Position numbers and translations under genes: made by a program
From: Owenia fusiformis
Lineage: Eukaryota; Annelida; Polychaeta; Sabellida; Oweniidae
Direction of reading: 5' to 3'
NCBI GenBank assembly: GCA_903813345.2
Contig: CAIIXF020000001.1
Coordinates: forward strand, 41,819,366-41,883,365
DNA: 64,000 nucleotides
Notes under the pieces: generated by a model
Seen by the model: only the letters and a program-made list of their open reading frames with translations
Database searches by the model: none
Told to the model about the DNA's origin: nothing
In this document: positions 40,315-54,000 of the stretch, one piece after another
Layout: the number at the start of each line of letters is the position of its first letter
Numbering within the stretch: position 1 is the stretch's first letter

Positions 40315-41615
40315 GTCATGCAATCCTGAGTCGAGAATAGTTGTTCTATCCAGTTTGATTGCAACCACAAAATAGAGAAAAAGCGACCCACTTTGCCCGT
40401 CCAATCTCGCCAATATACGGAAGTTAGCCACGCTTTAGTTGGCAAGTTATCCTTGCCATTTTGTAGGCCCACTTTGCGTAGTTTCAACATTTTGTGGGAA
40501 AATAAAGTCTTTGAATTTCATTGTATTTCCAATGGATTGATAAGTACTAAATATCTTTCGTTTGACTCCAAAAACAGCTCAAACGGGCCACATCGGAGCT
40601 TGCAATATAGCCAATATGTTATGTCAAGCTTTATATGTCAAGCTTTCATTAATGTCAATGAAAGATTGCGAAGTTGTTTGATTACATGATACAGCTGTAC
40701 ATTCATTTTTATAGAAGTTTTAAATCAAGAGTAATAACATGCACTTTGTCAAAAATGTGCTTGCACTACTTATGATCTCTGAACTTCAAATGCCGTTTTC
40801 TACGTTGTTTTTTCCTTGGTTTAATATTACTGCAAATCAAACTTTGTATCAAATTGACTGCCTTTTTCTTTTTTTCTTCTAAATAACCATAATGGGGCTT
40901 AAATTAATTGAAAGCGATCTTACAGACCGACGACGATAGGTTTTTATACTATATGTGCATTTTTCATTATGATTTAACAGATGGCAACACTTTAAAGCAC
41001 ACAATATATTGGCAGGGTACTATCATTCACATTATAACTATCATAATATGTCATTTTATTTTAATCTCATTTCTACCAGAATAAAATTTGTTTTCTACAA
41101 CTGAGAAATAGCTTAGATGATTCTACGTGCTCTAAAAATATGTCAAAGCAATAACGAGGATACGCCGTTTACTCGTGAGTTAAAATGGCCGTACACGAAG
41201 AAAATGTTTTTATCTCTGTGTTTTGAATTGTTTTATGTAATAATTGATTTTGCGAAGACTTAGTGCTCAGGTGAATCTCAGGTGCTCAGTTATGCCAGCT
41301 GCATGGTTACATCGCCTGCCTGTAGCATGGACGTGGCTAAATGTTTTGGCAAAATGTTTTTTCAGTGCATAAACCATGCCTGGCCCGGGCCATGAAACGG
41401 TGATAGTCATGTCTTGAGATGTTTTAGAATAGAAATGCAGTCTATATAAGTAATTATAGGCTAAGAAACAGAGAGTAAGTTATCAGAAGCTGTTTTTGAG
41501 CATCAACGCTTTATTCGTCCCCAGATGTCAGTAGCCCTAAAAATGTAAAAAGGCCTAAGTTAATTTAGGTGCCCCACTTTTAAAATCGAATCTCCCTCCA
41601 TCTCGAATGCCAACA
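40315..41615. other. Intergenic, no gene seen
   Basis: No splice-bounded coding sequence or transposon ends recognized. The ORF at 40393-40689 lacks protein-like features. Confidence 0.35.
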
Positions 41616-41915
41616 TCAATATTTACGAGGTATTGATTTTTCAATTAAACAGGCCTTTCGATGACATGAACACTGATTTACAAGAAGTACTAAAACTCGA
41701 GTCTCGTTGTAGTTGCATCCTAAGCAGGTGTCCAGAATCCGTACCTCCTTCTTCCCAGGGGGTAAAAAGAAAGAAGATATTCTGGATTTTGAAGCCCTGT
41801 GATCGGAGGATGTTGTAGTTGATGAGCACTTAGGTTTATCCCCGGCGTGTCCTGGCACGGGATAAAAGAGCACTGCCATTACGAAAACTCCCGATAAAGC
41901 GAGGACAGAGCTCAT
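41616..41915 (-). CDS. Candidate short secreted cysteine-containing protein, 99 codons
   Basis: The ORF starts MSSVLALSGVFVMAVLFYPV, a good signal-peptide-like segment with a plausible cleavage around GHA-GD (residue 24/25). It has six Cys (30, 64, 67, 82, 84, 89), an N-glycosylation motif NET at 70-72, and a dibasic PPGKKE at 52-57. The end NQCSCHRKAC has the CxCxxxxC spacing seen at the end of C-terminal cystine-knot domains, but the rest of such a domain is missing. I do not recognize the family. It could be a single-exon gene, the first exon of a spliced gene (GAG|GTACGG is a possible donor), or chance. It is divergent from LMLN, with start codons 164 bp apart. Confidence 0.4.
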   Translation of the reverse strand: MSSVLALSGVFVMAVLFYPVPGHAGDKPKCSSTTTSSDHRASKSRISSFFLPPGKKEVRILDTCLGCNYNETRVLVLLVNQCSCHRKACLIEKSIPRKY

Positions 41916-41966
41916 TATGATTTATCAGAGCCTCTCTTTATCTAAAGCTTTCTATTGAAAGGGATA

Positions 41967-41974
41967 TATATAAA
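41967..41974 (+). promoter_or_regulatory. TATA-like box upstream of LMLN
   Basis: TATATAAA about 105 bp before the LMLN start codon, placing transcription start near 42000. Its near-palindromic form could also serve the divergent ORF whose ATG ends at 41915. Confidence 0.4.
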
Positions 41975-42078
41975 CAGAGAATCCCACAATGGATAAATCG
42001 TGGAACTTTATAAACTTTCAAATTTCCCGCCAAATATCCGGAAGTACATTTTATCTCCACTTAGAAGAGCTCGCCACA

Positions 42079-45000
42079 ATGAAGAAGTGGTGTAATTTTT
42101 TTATTGTTATATTTTGTTATGTTTTGTTCCATTTACAATGTAATGTTTGCCATGAATGCGGTCATCAAATACCAACAAGGGATGAGGTAAGCTATAAAGT
42201 CATTTAATTTTGTTCTGATCTAGGAGACCGTGTATAAAAGGGAGACAATTTTTTGACATTTTTTTTCAATTTTTCAAATCAATTTCCAGTCAAGATTTTT
42301 TACTTTTTTTACTAGTCACTCGAGGTTTTTGAACCGAGTCATGTACTAGTCATAACATGTCCAGAGTCATAAAGGTCTTATGACTAAAGTGATTGAAAGA
42401 TCTTTATTTTATGTGTAGATTTTAGCCCACCTATATCAATTGCTACTTTGTAAATGTCCGTCAAAACCCCCATTTTGAAATTTCTCGCTAGAAAAAATGT
42501 CTACTCGGGTAAAGAGACAAGTCCTGATCAACACAGAAGCAGCTGATAGCTTACAGACTTTCCCAAACGTAGGATGAAGATGTAACATTTAGAGATATAA
42601 AGTAAGCAGCTGAACTCAGTACCCGGACTCAGTATTTCAGTTTCAGCCATCACGATTTTCTAGCTGCCTATAGATGGCAAGCAAAGGCTGTTCTATCAGA
42701 TCAGAAAGCCTTTGAAAGAGGTAAGGCAAGACCAAATCAGATTCTTCCTGAGTACCTGTATTTCTCTCCAAGATGATCAACATAAATTAAAATGATGTCA
42801 TCGTATCTCCTTTCTATCGATTTTCATCATTTCAGCAAGTAATTCAATGCTATTGTTGACAAAAATAGATTAGTCCATCATATTCGCATCAGTTTTTTTT
42901 ATCGGATATCACCTTTCGCCAAATCAATGGCTAGTTGGCAAGATATGGAGAAACAATGTTGCTTGACAGTTTTTTAACTTCCAGAAGTTGACCTAGAAAA
43001 GCAGCACTCTGATTGGTTGATTATTTGAATGTGAATTCAAAGTGAAAACTCAACCCATAACACTTGTTATTAAATAAGAAATTTGCTTTGTTTCAAGCAC
43101 AATGTCGGCATCAGGTACAAAACTGACATTTGGTAAGTGAACACTATATTAAATGACTGTATTGTTGACAAATATACATATAACAATTCACTATACCATG
43201 CAAGTATATAGTGCATGGTGCCAAGTACTAATTGTCTGGCAAGTCCATAGGCAAGATTTCAGAATTATAGTGTTTAGCTAAAGGAAAGGATCGGGGAGAA
43301 TCTGATTTGAAATTGCCCAAATACAACTGTAGTTGACTGGGCTACCGACCTGACCATTTTATCAGGAATTCTGTCAACATTTCAAAATGGATCTCCATAA
43401 GTACCCATGCATGTAATTGTTCATTAATTAATTCTTCATTTGTTTCAGGTAGTACATAATGTACATATAGAGCCCCATCATGTAATGAAAAAACGGAGCA
43501 TAGATGGGAGACTTCGCATAAAAGTAGTATATGATGATAGCTTAAATGATTTACCGCAGGATAAAAGAATTCTCATTCAAGTAAGTCCATTAACAAATTA
43601 ATATACAATATAATTTTACAATGTGCTACTTTAAACATATTTTTTTAAATCATATGTTCTTTGATGTTCATCAACTTTCTTATGTGACAAAGAAAGAACA
43701 GTACAACTATTTTTCATGATGTCATATAAAAATAGAGAACAGACTTATTTTGTGGAAAAGTGTGACTGAAAAAATGCTACTTCCCCCCCAGTTAGCAATC
43801 TTGAAGAGGCATTTTGAAGGGGCATTTAAGGAATTTGAAGGGTTAGAATGAGTAAAAATAGAGAGCAGACTTATTTTGTGGAAAAGTGTGACTGCAAAAA
43901 TGTTACTTACCCCCCAGTTAGCAATCTTGAAGAGGCATTTGAAGGGGCATTTAAGGAATTAGAAGGGTTAGAATGAGTAAAAATAGAGAGCAGACTTATT
44001 TTGTGGAAAAGTGTGACTGAAAAATGCTACTTACCCCCCAGTTAGCAATCTTGAAGTGGCATTTTGAAGGGGCATTTAAGGAATTAGAAGGGTTAGTATG
44101 AGTAAAAATAGAGAGCAGACTTATTTTGTGGAAAAGTGTGAATGCAAAAATGTTACTTACCCCCCAGTTAGCAATCTTGAAGAGGCATTTTGAAGGGGCA
44201 TTTAAGGAATTTGAAGGGTTAGAATGAGTAAAAATAGAGAGCAGACTTATTTTGTGGAAAAGTGTGACTGCAAAAATGCTACTTACCCCCCAGTTAGCAA
44301 TCTTGAAGAGGCATTTTGAAGGGGCATTTAAGGAATTAGAAGGGTTAGAATGAGTAAAAATAGAGAGCAGACTTATTTTGTGGAAAAGTGTGAATGCAAA
44401 AATGTTACTAACCCCCCAGTTAGCAATCTTGAAGAGGCATTTTGAAGGGGCATTTAAGGAATTAGAAGGGTTAGAATGAGTAAAAATAGAGAGCAGACTT
44501 ATTTTGTGGAAAAGTGTGAATGCAAAAATGCTACTTACAACCCCAGTTAGCAATCTTGAAGAGGCATTTTGAAGGGGCATTTAAGGAATTTGAAGGGTTA
44601 GAATGAGTAAAAATAGAGAGCAGACTTATTTTGTGGAAAAGTGTGAATGCAAAAATGCTACTTACCCCCCAGTTAGTAATATTGAAGAGGCATTTGAAGG
44701 GGCATTTAAGGAATTAGAAGGGTTAGAATGAGTAAAAATAGAGAGCAGACTTATTTTGTGGAAAAGTGTGACTGAAAAATGCTACTTACCCCCCAGTTAG
44801 CAATCTTGAAGTGGCATTTTGAAGGGGCATTTAAGGAATTAGAAGGGTTAGAATGAGTAAAAATAGAGAGCAGACTTATTTTGTGGAAAAGTGTGAATGC
44901 AAAAATGTTACTTACCCCCCAGTTAGCAATCTTGAAGAGGCATTTTGAAGGGGCATTTAAGGAATTTGAAGGGTTAGAATGAGTAAAAATAGAGAGCAGA

Positions 45001-48000
45001 CTTATTTTGTGGAAAAGTGTGAATGCAAAAATGCTACTTACGACCCCAGTTAGCAATCTTGAAGAGGCATTTTGAAGGGGCATTTAAGGAATTAGAAGGG
45101 TTAGAATGAGTAAAAATAGAGAGCAGACTTATTTTGTGGAAAAGTGTGAATGCAAAAATGTTACTTACCCCCCAGTTAGCAATCTTGAAGAGGCATTTTG
45201 AAGGGGCATTTAAGGAATTAGAAGGGTTAGAATGAGTAAAAATAGAGAGCAGACTTATTTTGTGGAAAAGTGTGAATGCAAAAATGTTACTTACCCCCCA
45301 GTTAGCAATCTTGAAGAGGCATTTTGAAGGGGCATTTAAGGAATTAGAAGGGTTAGAATGAGTAAAAATAGAGAGCAGACTTATTTTGTGGAAAAGTGTG
45401 AATGCAAAAATGCTACTTACGACCCCAGTTAGCAATCTTGAAGAGGCATTTTGAAGGGGCATTTAAGGAATTTGAAGGGTTAGAATGAGTAAAATGTTGG
45501 AAGCAGTCTTTTCCAAAATCATGCCACTGTTTAACTCACATGGGTGAGCTATTGTAATCCCCCACAGGCCCGTAGCCAGGGGTGAGGTTCGATGGGTTCG
45601 GGTGAACCCTCCCAGCCTAAAAATCTTTCAAAATCATGCAGTTTTTCACCATTCTGAGCACTTTTTAAGTGATTTTGGCCATTTTTGGACCAGAATTGTC
45701 ACAAGTGAACCCCCCTGAAATTTTTCAAAAATGGACCCTTGGCAAATCCTGGCTACGGGCCTGCACCACAAAAATTTGGCAAAATAATAGAAGAAAGGTG
45801 ACATTAAACATATATTAAACTTTCAATGGCTTAAGATTGTCTATTTAGCCTGATTCTTATTCATATTCAAATTTTCAGAGATTTATGAAGACATCAAAAT
45901 TATAGATAGATAATAATTATTAGACGAGGAGCTAAATATTCAACATGTGTTCTACATTGCACTATTACATCTTGTTTTATTGTTTGATTTTCAGAATGAG
46001 ATGATACCTCCAGCCCTTGTTTACTGGAGTAAAGCATTGAGTGTACGCAGGACACCAAACCCCATAAAATTATTAAGGTAAGAGACTTAGGGCTTCCCAT
46101 ACAGATCTTCCAGGTGGAAGATTGAGATATCCTTATTAAGATAATTGCTTTTTAAGGGTATATTGATCTCATAACATGTATGTTTAATTGCAGTTTGTGT
46201 TTTTTCCAAGATTTTTACCACAATCTTGAAACTTTTTCTCCTGAACAAATTGTCCAAAACTGATCAGAATGAATTTTGTCATGAATTTTTAAATTGTTTA
46301 TTGGCTGCAATTTTACTTCAGTTACTCAGATGCGAGTAGGTAGTTACCAGTTTCGCCTCCAGGTGGCTAATTCGGGGGGAAATAACATGGCAGGGTATAA
46401 CAAAGTTCCCTTAAACTTGAATAATCGTCAGTTTTAGTGGCTCACTTTTCATATTACCCTTGTGTATCTGATAGTTATATAAATTAAAATATGTCTAGTA
46501 AAAAACAACATTATCTGCCCAACACAAAAGATATTTCACTTTTTGTGACTTTACAACATATGGTCTATTGGGAATCTCCCCGCCCTAGAAATCACATTTT
46601 CAAAGAAAATTTAAATTTCAGAGTTGATAAACACTTTCCAAAACCACATTTCTAGATGTAATTTAACATGTAGATTCCAAATATGACATCAGTTTGACTT
46701 TTTAATGACGTAAATCAAGATTATTTCTACTGGCATCTAGTCTATTAAGCTGAGAGCAGTTCTCAAATTTTTCATTATCTGAGGGTGCATCAGCTGCTTG
46801 CTTCCTTGCTTGGGATATCACTACATTCTTGAACATCAAGAGGAAGTAATGAGACTGGATCAAATGGGTTGCTATAGTATTAGGGAATTAATTAGGTAAA
46901 ATGATTTTTTCTCTTGAAGGCTAAATTATTATGATGGTACATGGCTCAAAGGCCAAATATTAAGTGGGAAATATGTAGGCGACTCAATTTAGCTTTTATA
47001 CTTGAATGTGAAGTGTACATGCAAATCTAATTCTTGTATAAATATTGAATGGTCTTTACCTTAATCACATTAATGACTAAAAGATTAATTATACTGTCAT
47101 AAGCTTTGAAGAATTCAGCCTTTAGAATTGTGGTTTCAGTAGAATAATCAAAGACAGAGCTAGAGATCACTACTATATACATTTACATGCTCTGATGAAT
47201 TTTCTGTACCAGTATACATTCAGTTGTGTTTTGAGAAATCTTACTCCTTGCAACTTATCTGTTTTTTGAGAGGGGTCTGGTCTAATGATTTATGTTTTGA
47301 GGGGTGTAATATCCAATTTCATATCTTTTTTGCGGGGGGGGGGGGGGGTATTTGCTATAAATTCCTCTAATTCAGTAAATATAAATTTATAATAATACAG
47401 TACATGTATTTTTATTACAAGTTATCACATCCTTATGTCTTATCTCGACAGCCCCCAGGCGACCTAATATACTTTGAGATCTATTCAAAGTGAAAAAAAG
47501 CAAATTCAAGTTGATTGAAGGCCTTTATTAGAAAATCCCTATTTATGTTTAATATACCTTTGTTTTCCTAATTGAATGTCTTAGTGAAAACAATATAACA
47601 TGCTTGCAATTTTCTAAATTAGTTCCTAAATGTCAACAGAATTCTGCTCACACATACCTCTAGTAAGCAATACTGCCCTTGGGAATGGGAATGGGTTCTC
47701 TATACTGCTTGCAATTCATATTCTTAAGCGAACCACTGACTGATATTCTAACCTAGTCATGATTGATTTAGCAAAGACAAATTAATTATGTTTTATTGTG
47801 TCATAGTGCCTCTTTTAAGCTTAATTCAAAAGGTTTCAACTGTTCCAACCTCATCATAGAAGACAACGATGGTTATAGTGATCTTTGCATAGGAATTGAA
47901 TTACAGAGCTCTCGATTAAGCCCCTACAATATTTATTGTCTGTTAGAGGGGGATTTAGATATGAGACAGGTCAGGGAACTGGTTGATTGATATTTGAGAG

Positions 48001-51000
48001 AGGTACTCTCTTTACAGGAAAAATATCCTTCCATATTTTTGGGATCCTTTCTTCCCTATCAAAATTCTATTATTTCTAAGAAAAACAAGAAAAAGAATTG
48101 CCCAATTAGGTTTTGGGATAATCTAATTCTAGATAGGGTGCTACATTGGTGTGAACTATCTCTGGGCATTGAAACTTCTAGTTATCTCACCAAACAAAGT
48201 TCGAAAGGGATATAGCTCTGTCCATCCATCCGTTTGTCCGTGTGTCTGGGCAATAACTCAAATACTGGTTGACTAATTTGGTTCAAATTATATAGGCTTA
48301 TGCTTCTTAGGACTTCTGCTCAAGAGGGATTTTTTAATATGGCCACTTAATTCAAAATGTCCACCATTTTTCTGTAAAAAATGCTGCTACCTAGGGACAA
48401 AGGAGCTCTGTTAAAGAAGAAATTTTCAAGATGGCAGTTGATTTTCAAAATGGCCACCATTTTTCATAAAAAAAACCGTAATCTTTGATAACTCAAATAC
48501 CAGTTGACGAATTTGGTTTAAATTTTATATGTTAATGCCTAGGAACAAAGGACCTGTGTTCTAAAAGAATTTACAGAATGGCTGCTGAAATTCAGATAGC
48601 TGCCATTTTTCATAGATAACTCAAATACCAGTGGACAGATTTGTTTCAAATTTTACATGCTAATGCCTATGAATAAGGTGGCTGCTGTATTTCAAAATGG
48701 CTATCATTTTTCCTAAAAAATTGTAATCTTTGATCACGAAAATATCAGATTTGGTTCTAATTTTATTTTCTGACACTTTAGGGTCATAGAAACTCTGTTT
48801 ATAAACTATTTTACAAGATGACTATTCAATTCAAAATGCCTGCCATTTTTCATCATAACCTATAGTATTTGATCAATCAGTACCAGTTGACAGATTTGGA
48901 TCATTTCATATGTTGCAAATGGCTTCCATTTTACAACTATTTCCTGGTTATTTCTATTCTGTAATGTCCAAAATGTCAAGGTGTTTGTTAAAATATGGTT
49001 TGATCAGTGGGTGGGATATGCCACTCCGTGGAGTTGCTGTTTTCTTATTGCACTCTTGAGGTCACTGTGCCTGTTTACACTTACTGAAAATGATAAATTC
49101 TAAACCAAAATAAAGGTGTTAGGAGATGAATCAGCCTTACTTTGTGGTTCATACTAAATATACCTTACATGTTGATGCAGCTGTAACAATATACATAAAC
49201 ATGTATATTGCAATTGCTTTAAAAAGATTGTTATATTATACCCCTCTCTACAAGAGACTGGAGGCTCAAAAGAACATTCTTTAATTTGATGGTGTTTGGT
49301 GCAAGATTATGAAATGAGTTTTGGTGGTGTTTGGTGCAAAATTACAAAATGAATTTTGATGCTGTTTGGTGCAAAATAAGGAAATGAGTTTTGGTCCTGT
49401 TTGTTGCAAATTAATACAATATGAAAATTGAAGTACATCGTACATGATATGCCTTATTGAACGAGGTATGTAACAGAAGCCAAGGTCATACTTAATATAT
49501 AATTTTTTGTCTAATCAAATTTAAATCAAAAAAGGTAGGATATTGTTTTCTGAGGTTTGTAGGTAGATAACAAGTGGATCGAGGAACACTTTTCTTGTCT
49601 TGACATTTCCATTCTTAGTTATGAAAAATCTTCAACTGATTAGATTTTAGGCATGCTGGATTATGGGTTTTTGCTTTTCATGTACAATATTGTTCACGTT
49701 GCACTTTCCATCAGCCATTCCTATATAATCTCATACCCAGCACACAATTTTAACTGTTTTTTTCTATTTTTCTATTTGCAGGCAGTGTCTGACAAAAAAG
49801 ATTATGTATAAAGATGGGGATCCATTTCCCTATTGTTGGGATGGATGTAAAGCTGTGACAAAATGTGGGGAGGTTGTTGTCCCACCAGAACATCTCGAGG
49901 TAATCAAGTAAAGGGATGAGGCATAAAATGGAACATGGAATATGACTGAGGGGCATATGGAATATATATATAATCAGAAAATAAGATAATAAGGAAAATG
50001 GAATATGAATATGACTGAGTGGTAAAAAGGTGGGGAATACATTTATGAAGGGTGAAAATGTAATATTATATTAATATGTATCAGAAAATAAGAAGAAAAT
50101 GAATATGGTCCCCTCCAGATATACTGAATACAAGCTTCTAAAAGATTCATATAGAATATGAAGGCTTCAATCATCTACATTCTCTGAATAAGATGCAATC
50201 CTTTGATCTCGCCCTACCCTTTTGAAATAGTGCAATTAAAGTTTGAACACCAAAGAACCAAGGATTATTGAGCAGATTATATAATGTCTTAGTTGTCCTG
50301 TATAATGTCCTGCAGCACAGAATTTCATTCTATGTTTTCATTAACATGCATTTTCTTAGCTTGAAAAGGAGCACAAATTGCTGGAAATATTATTGAACTT
50401 TATTTTAAGGCTTCAAGTTTTCGTCTTGTAGGCATGCAGGGAATGCTCTCCCGATGGTGGGTGCTCCACAACAGGGGGGTCTGGGGCAGGCATTGACACC
50501 AATGATTTCATTCTATATGTGTCTGCCAAAATGACTGAAAGATGTTATTCTGGTACAACTATTGCATATGCTGCATACTGCCAGCTTGAAGGTGCATTCG
50601 ATAGGTATGTTAAAAGCTTTAAAGTTATATGTGGCATATATTTTTGTAATAAGAGGTACACATGAATGGTCATCAAACTGTTAATTTATTTTGATTTATC
50701 TTGTTATGAGTCAAGTCATTGGGAACATACAAAATATTTAATTTTATTTAAGCTTATTTTCAATTTACCACATTTTGCAAAAACTTGCATCTTTCCATTA
50801 CAGGGTGGCTCAAATGATACCTTTCAAAATTGACAATGACTCAGTGTAAACATAGGTGGAATGTGTTGACTATGAATGTATTTAATTATTAGTCAAAATT
50901 GTATTCCTGTACTGTAAATCCTGACCTACAGTCTTGGTTTACAGTGTTAGGATATAATTTTAATTGTTAACCTGTGGAGAGGTGAACAATTTCATGCGTG

Positions 51001-54000
51001 ACTTTTCAGGCCAGTAGCAGGGTATGTGAATATATGTCCTGCTGACTTATCAACCAAGCCCCATCACAATCATGAGATGCAGTCAACTATTAGACATGAA
51101 ATACTTCATGCGCTGGTCAGTGTATATTCATATTATATTACATCAAATAGTAAAGTCATTATAGTTCGGTGTCATTTTATTAACTGGGCTCAACATTGTC
51201 TCTGTTGTTTTCAACTTATTGATATTTGTGGTGATATTTGATGAAGTAAAAGAAAAAGAAATTAAATATTTGGAAAACAATTTTTTCTCAAGGTTTTTCC
51301 TTGCTTACCCCATTTCTGGGCATTTCTATGTGTAAGTGGCAGGTAGTAATGAATAAAATGAAACATGTGTTACTTATTGTTTTTAGGGGTTTTCTGCAGG
51401 GTTGTATGCTTTCTACAGGGACTCGGATGGTAACCCCCTTACGGAAAGGACGCCATCTACAAACATGCCAGAATATAATGAAACGTAAGCATATGAAATT
51501 CGGTGAAATTTATGTATAGGGAACTCCATGGAAAATAGAAAAAAATATCTGTATAGTAGGTAAAGAGGTACAGGAGAGACTATATATTCACCAGTGCTTC
51601 CTGTCTGATACTTTTCACAATATGATTTATGTTTATTTCTATGCACACTGGATTTTAGTGAAATTAATAAGATATTATAATAGCAAGATACTGTCAGCAG
51701 TTGGGAAAAAATGTTGATTTTGGAGCAACATTCAAAATTGAATAGAAGTTCAAAGGTCCAAGTGCAGTATGGCAAGTGATTTTAGACAGTCATATTTTTC
51801 ACCATGAGTACTTTCTGGCCATAAAAACAATAGTTTTTATTAAGACAACATGTTTTCTTTCAAGTGAAGTCCCCATGAAAGTAGAATATCAATCCAACTC
51901 TCTGAAAAATTATGGATTAGGGCCCCACCCTGCCACTTTTTAAAAAATGTTAGGCTTATTTTCTAAAAAGAGGATCTTGCTTTTCTCAATTTAAACATAT
52001 CAAAAGTTTTTTCTACACTTTATGAACAATTTCTGAAAAGGGGATGCGTATTGAAATGCGTTAAAGTTAAAACCACATATCCCATGTTATTTTCCCAAAG
52101 GGAAAACTTGTGCTATCCATTGTTTTCAGCATCATTTTGGTCATCGACAATGGATATCTTCAAATTAAACTAGACTTTCATGGTGTCTGTCTAAAATCAC
52201 TTGCTATACTGCACGTGGTTTTTTCCAATTTTTATATGGGGTTGTTGAAACCATAACAACATTTACTTACCGTAGTTTACTTTTTCACAGCTAAGAGATT
52301 TGGAAACCGTCCCTAATATACTTTACTCATTTATAGTGCTAAGTTGTACCAGTGGAGTGACAGAGTCATTAGGAAGGTGGAGAGACCTGATTGGAAGATC
52401 ATGGGGAGAACAATGAGGAAATCTGTGCAGATGATAGTCACTCCTAAAGTTGTGGTGAGAAAGCTTTGTAATTGTCGTTTAGTGCTCAATATATGAGCCA
52501 TGTCTTGAAATGACCTTTATAGTATACCAGGTACATATCGCAAAGTTTATTGTGGTATACTAGAAAATGATGAAGGATCGAGTACTAAACAATCATTTAG
52601 TGTTTTCAAACATGAAAGCTCATTCTGTAAAACTTATTTGTTCATTAAGGAGGAGGTTCGAAAACACTTCAATTGCTCAACATTGGAGGGTGCTGAACTA
52701 GAAGACCAGGGCATTATTGGTACTGCTCTCACCCACTGGGAGAAGCGAGTATTTGAAAATGAAGTAATGACTGGAACATACACACAGAACCCTCCCGTTT
52801 CCAGGGTCACTTTAGCTCTGATGGAGGATACAGGGTGAGCTTCTATATTTACTACATATTGCTTAAAGTGTGAGTGTGATTATACACTAATAAATTAGTA
52901 TACAGTAAAACCCTTCTGAAGTGAACTCTGTGAACTGTGTGCTGTGAAACCAAAAGGATATTCACATTTAGAGGCTTTGATAACACAAGAGTAGACAGTT
53001 AAAAATCAAACTACATGTAGATTCAAAATAATCTTTGGACTCTTGATTCTGATGGTGTGTGGAAAGTATCATGCTTAGTTCCATCCATGAAAATACTATT
53101 AGCCTATTTTTAATCTCCTATTTCTGAGTTCTGATTTTTACCCTATACACATACTCTAATATCTTATGTTCCTGCAATTATATGCAATCAAAATATCATA
53201 TTGATTTTCCATCTGATGATGTATCGAATTTTCAGCAAAAAAAAGATTTATTCATATTTATGTTTTAACTGAAATGTTTGTTCTTACAGCTGGTATCGTG
53301 CAAACTATGACATGGCAGAGCCATTACTATGGGGAAAGAATCTTGGATGTGACTTTGTCAAGAAAAGTTGTCTTACATGGATTGAAAAAAAACAGTCCAG
53401 GTTAGCTAATAATTTAATAAAACATACTTTCTTTGTCGTTATGATTTGATTTTGCATGTTTTGCATCCATTTCTATGTGATGATTACTCAAGTTTTTTGT
53501 TGAGTGCAATAGAGAACCTTTTCCACAAGTCATTGTTAGTGTTGATTGGGCAACTTATCATCATCAAATTCTTTATCAGATGTGCAAATTGAAATTTCAT
53601 GCATCATTTTTAAATGGAGGAGTTAAATATGAATTAAGTAAGACCATTGATAACAATGAATGATTATGAATCATGTTCTAATATTCAATTACAAATGTCA
53701 ACGATTGATTTTACCAACGTTGTTTAGGAGAGAAAGTATTCATCCTTTCTGTGAACGAATCAAGCAGAACCCCCTCCAGACTGACTGTACTGATGATCAT
53801 CGTGCTGTAGCAATGTGCAATCTCATTCATCACCCTGAGCCAATGCCAAAGAAATATCAGGTAGAATTTTATATGTAAAAAATGGTTTCATTCAGGCCCG
53901 TAGCCAGGGGGTGTTCAATGGGTTCGAGCGAACCCCCCCCCCCCCTGGCCAAAAAATCTTTCAAAATCATGCAGTTTTTCACCATTCTTAGCGTTTTTAA

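Noticed and set aside
40186..40490. Overlapping ORFs across the tRNA
   Set aside because: They read through the tRNA-iMet gene and have no protein features.
41989..42078. Upstream in-frame ATG for LMLN at 41989
   Set aside because: It adds 30 hydrophilic residues before the signal peptide. The ATG at 42079 has a better position for a secreted or GPI-anchored protein.
43996..45462. Long minus-strand ORFs of 194, 110 and 142 codons with a 42-residue repeat
   Set aside because: They are translations of the 126 bp minisatellite, whose length is a multiple of three. Frames break wherever a unit is 124 or 125 bp. There is no splice or start context.
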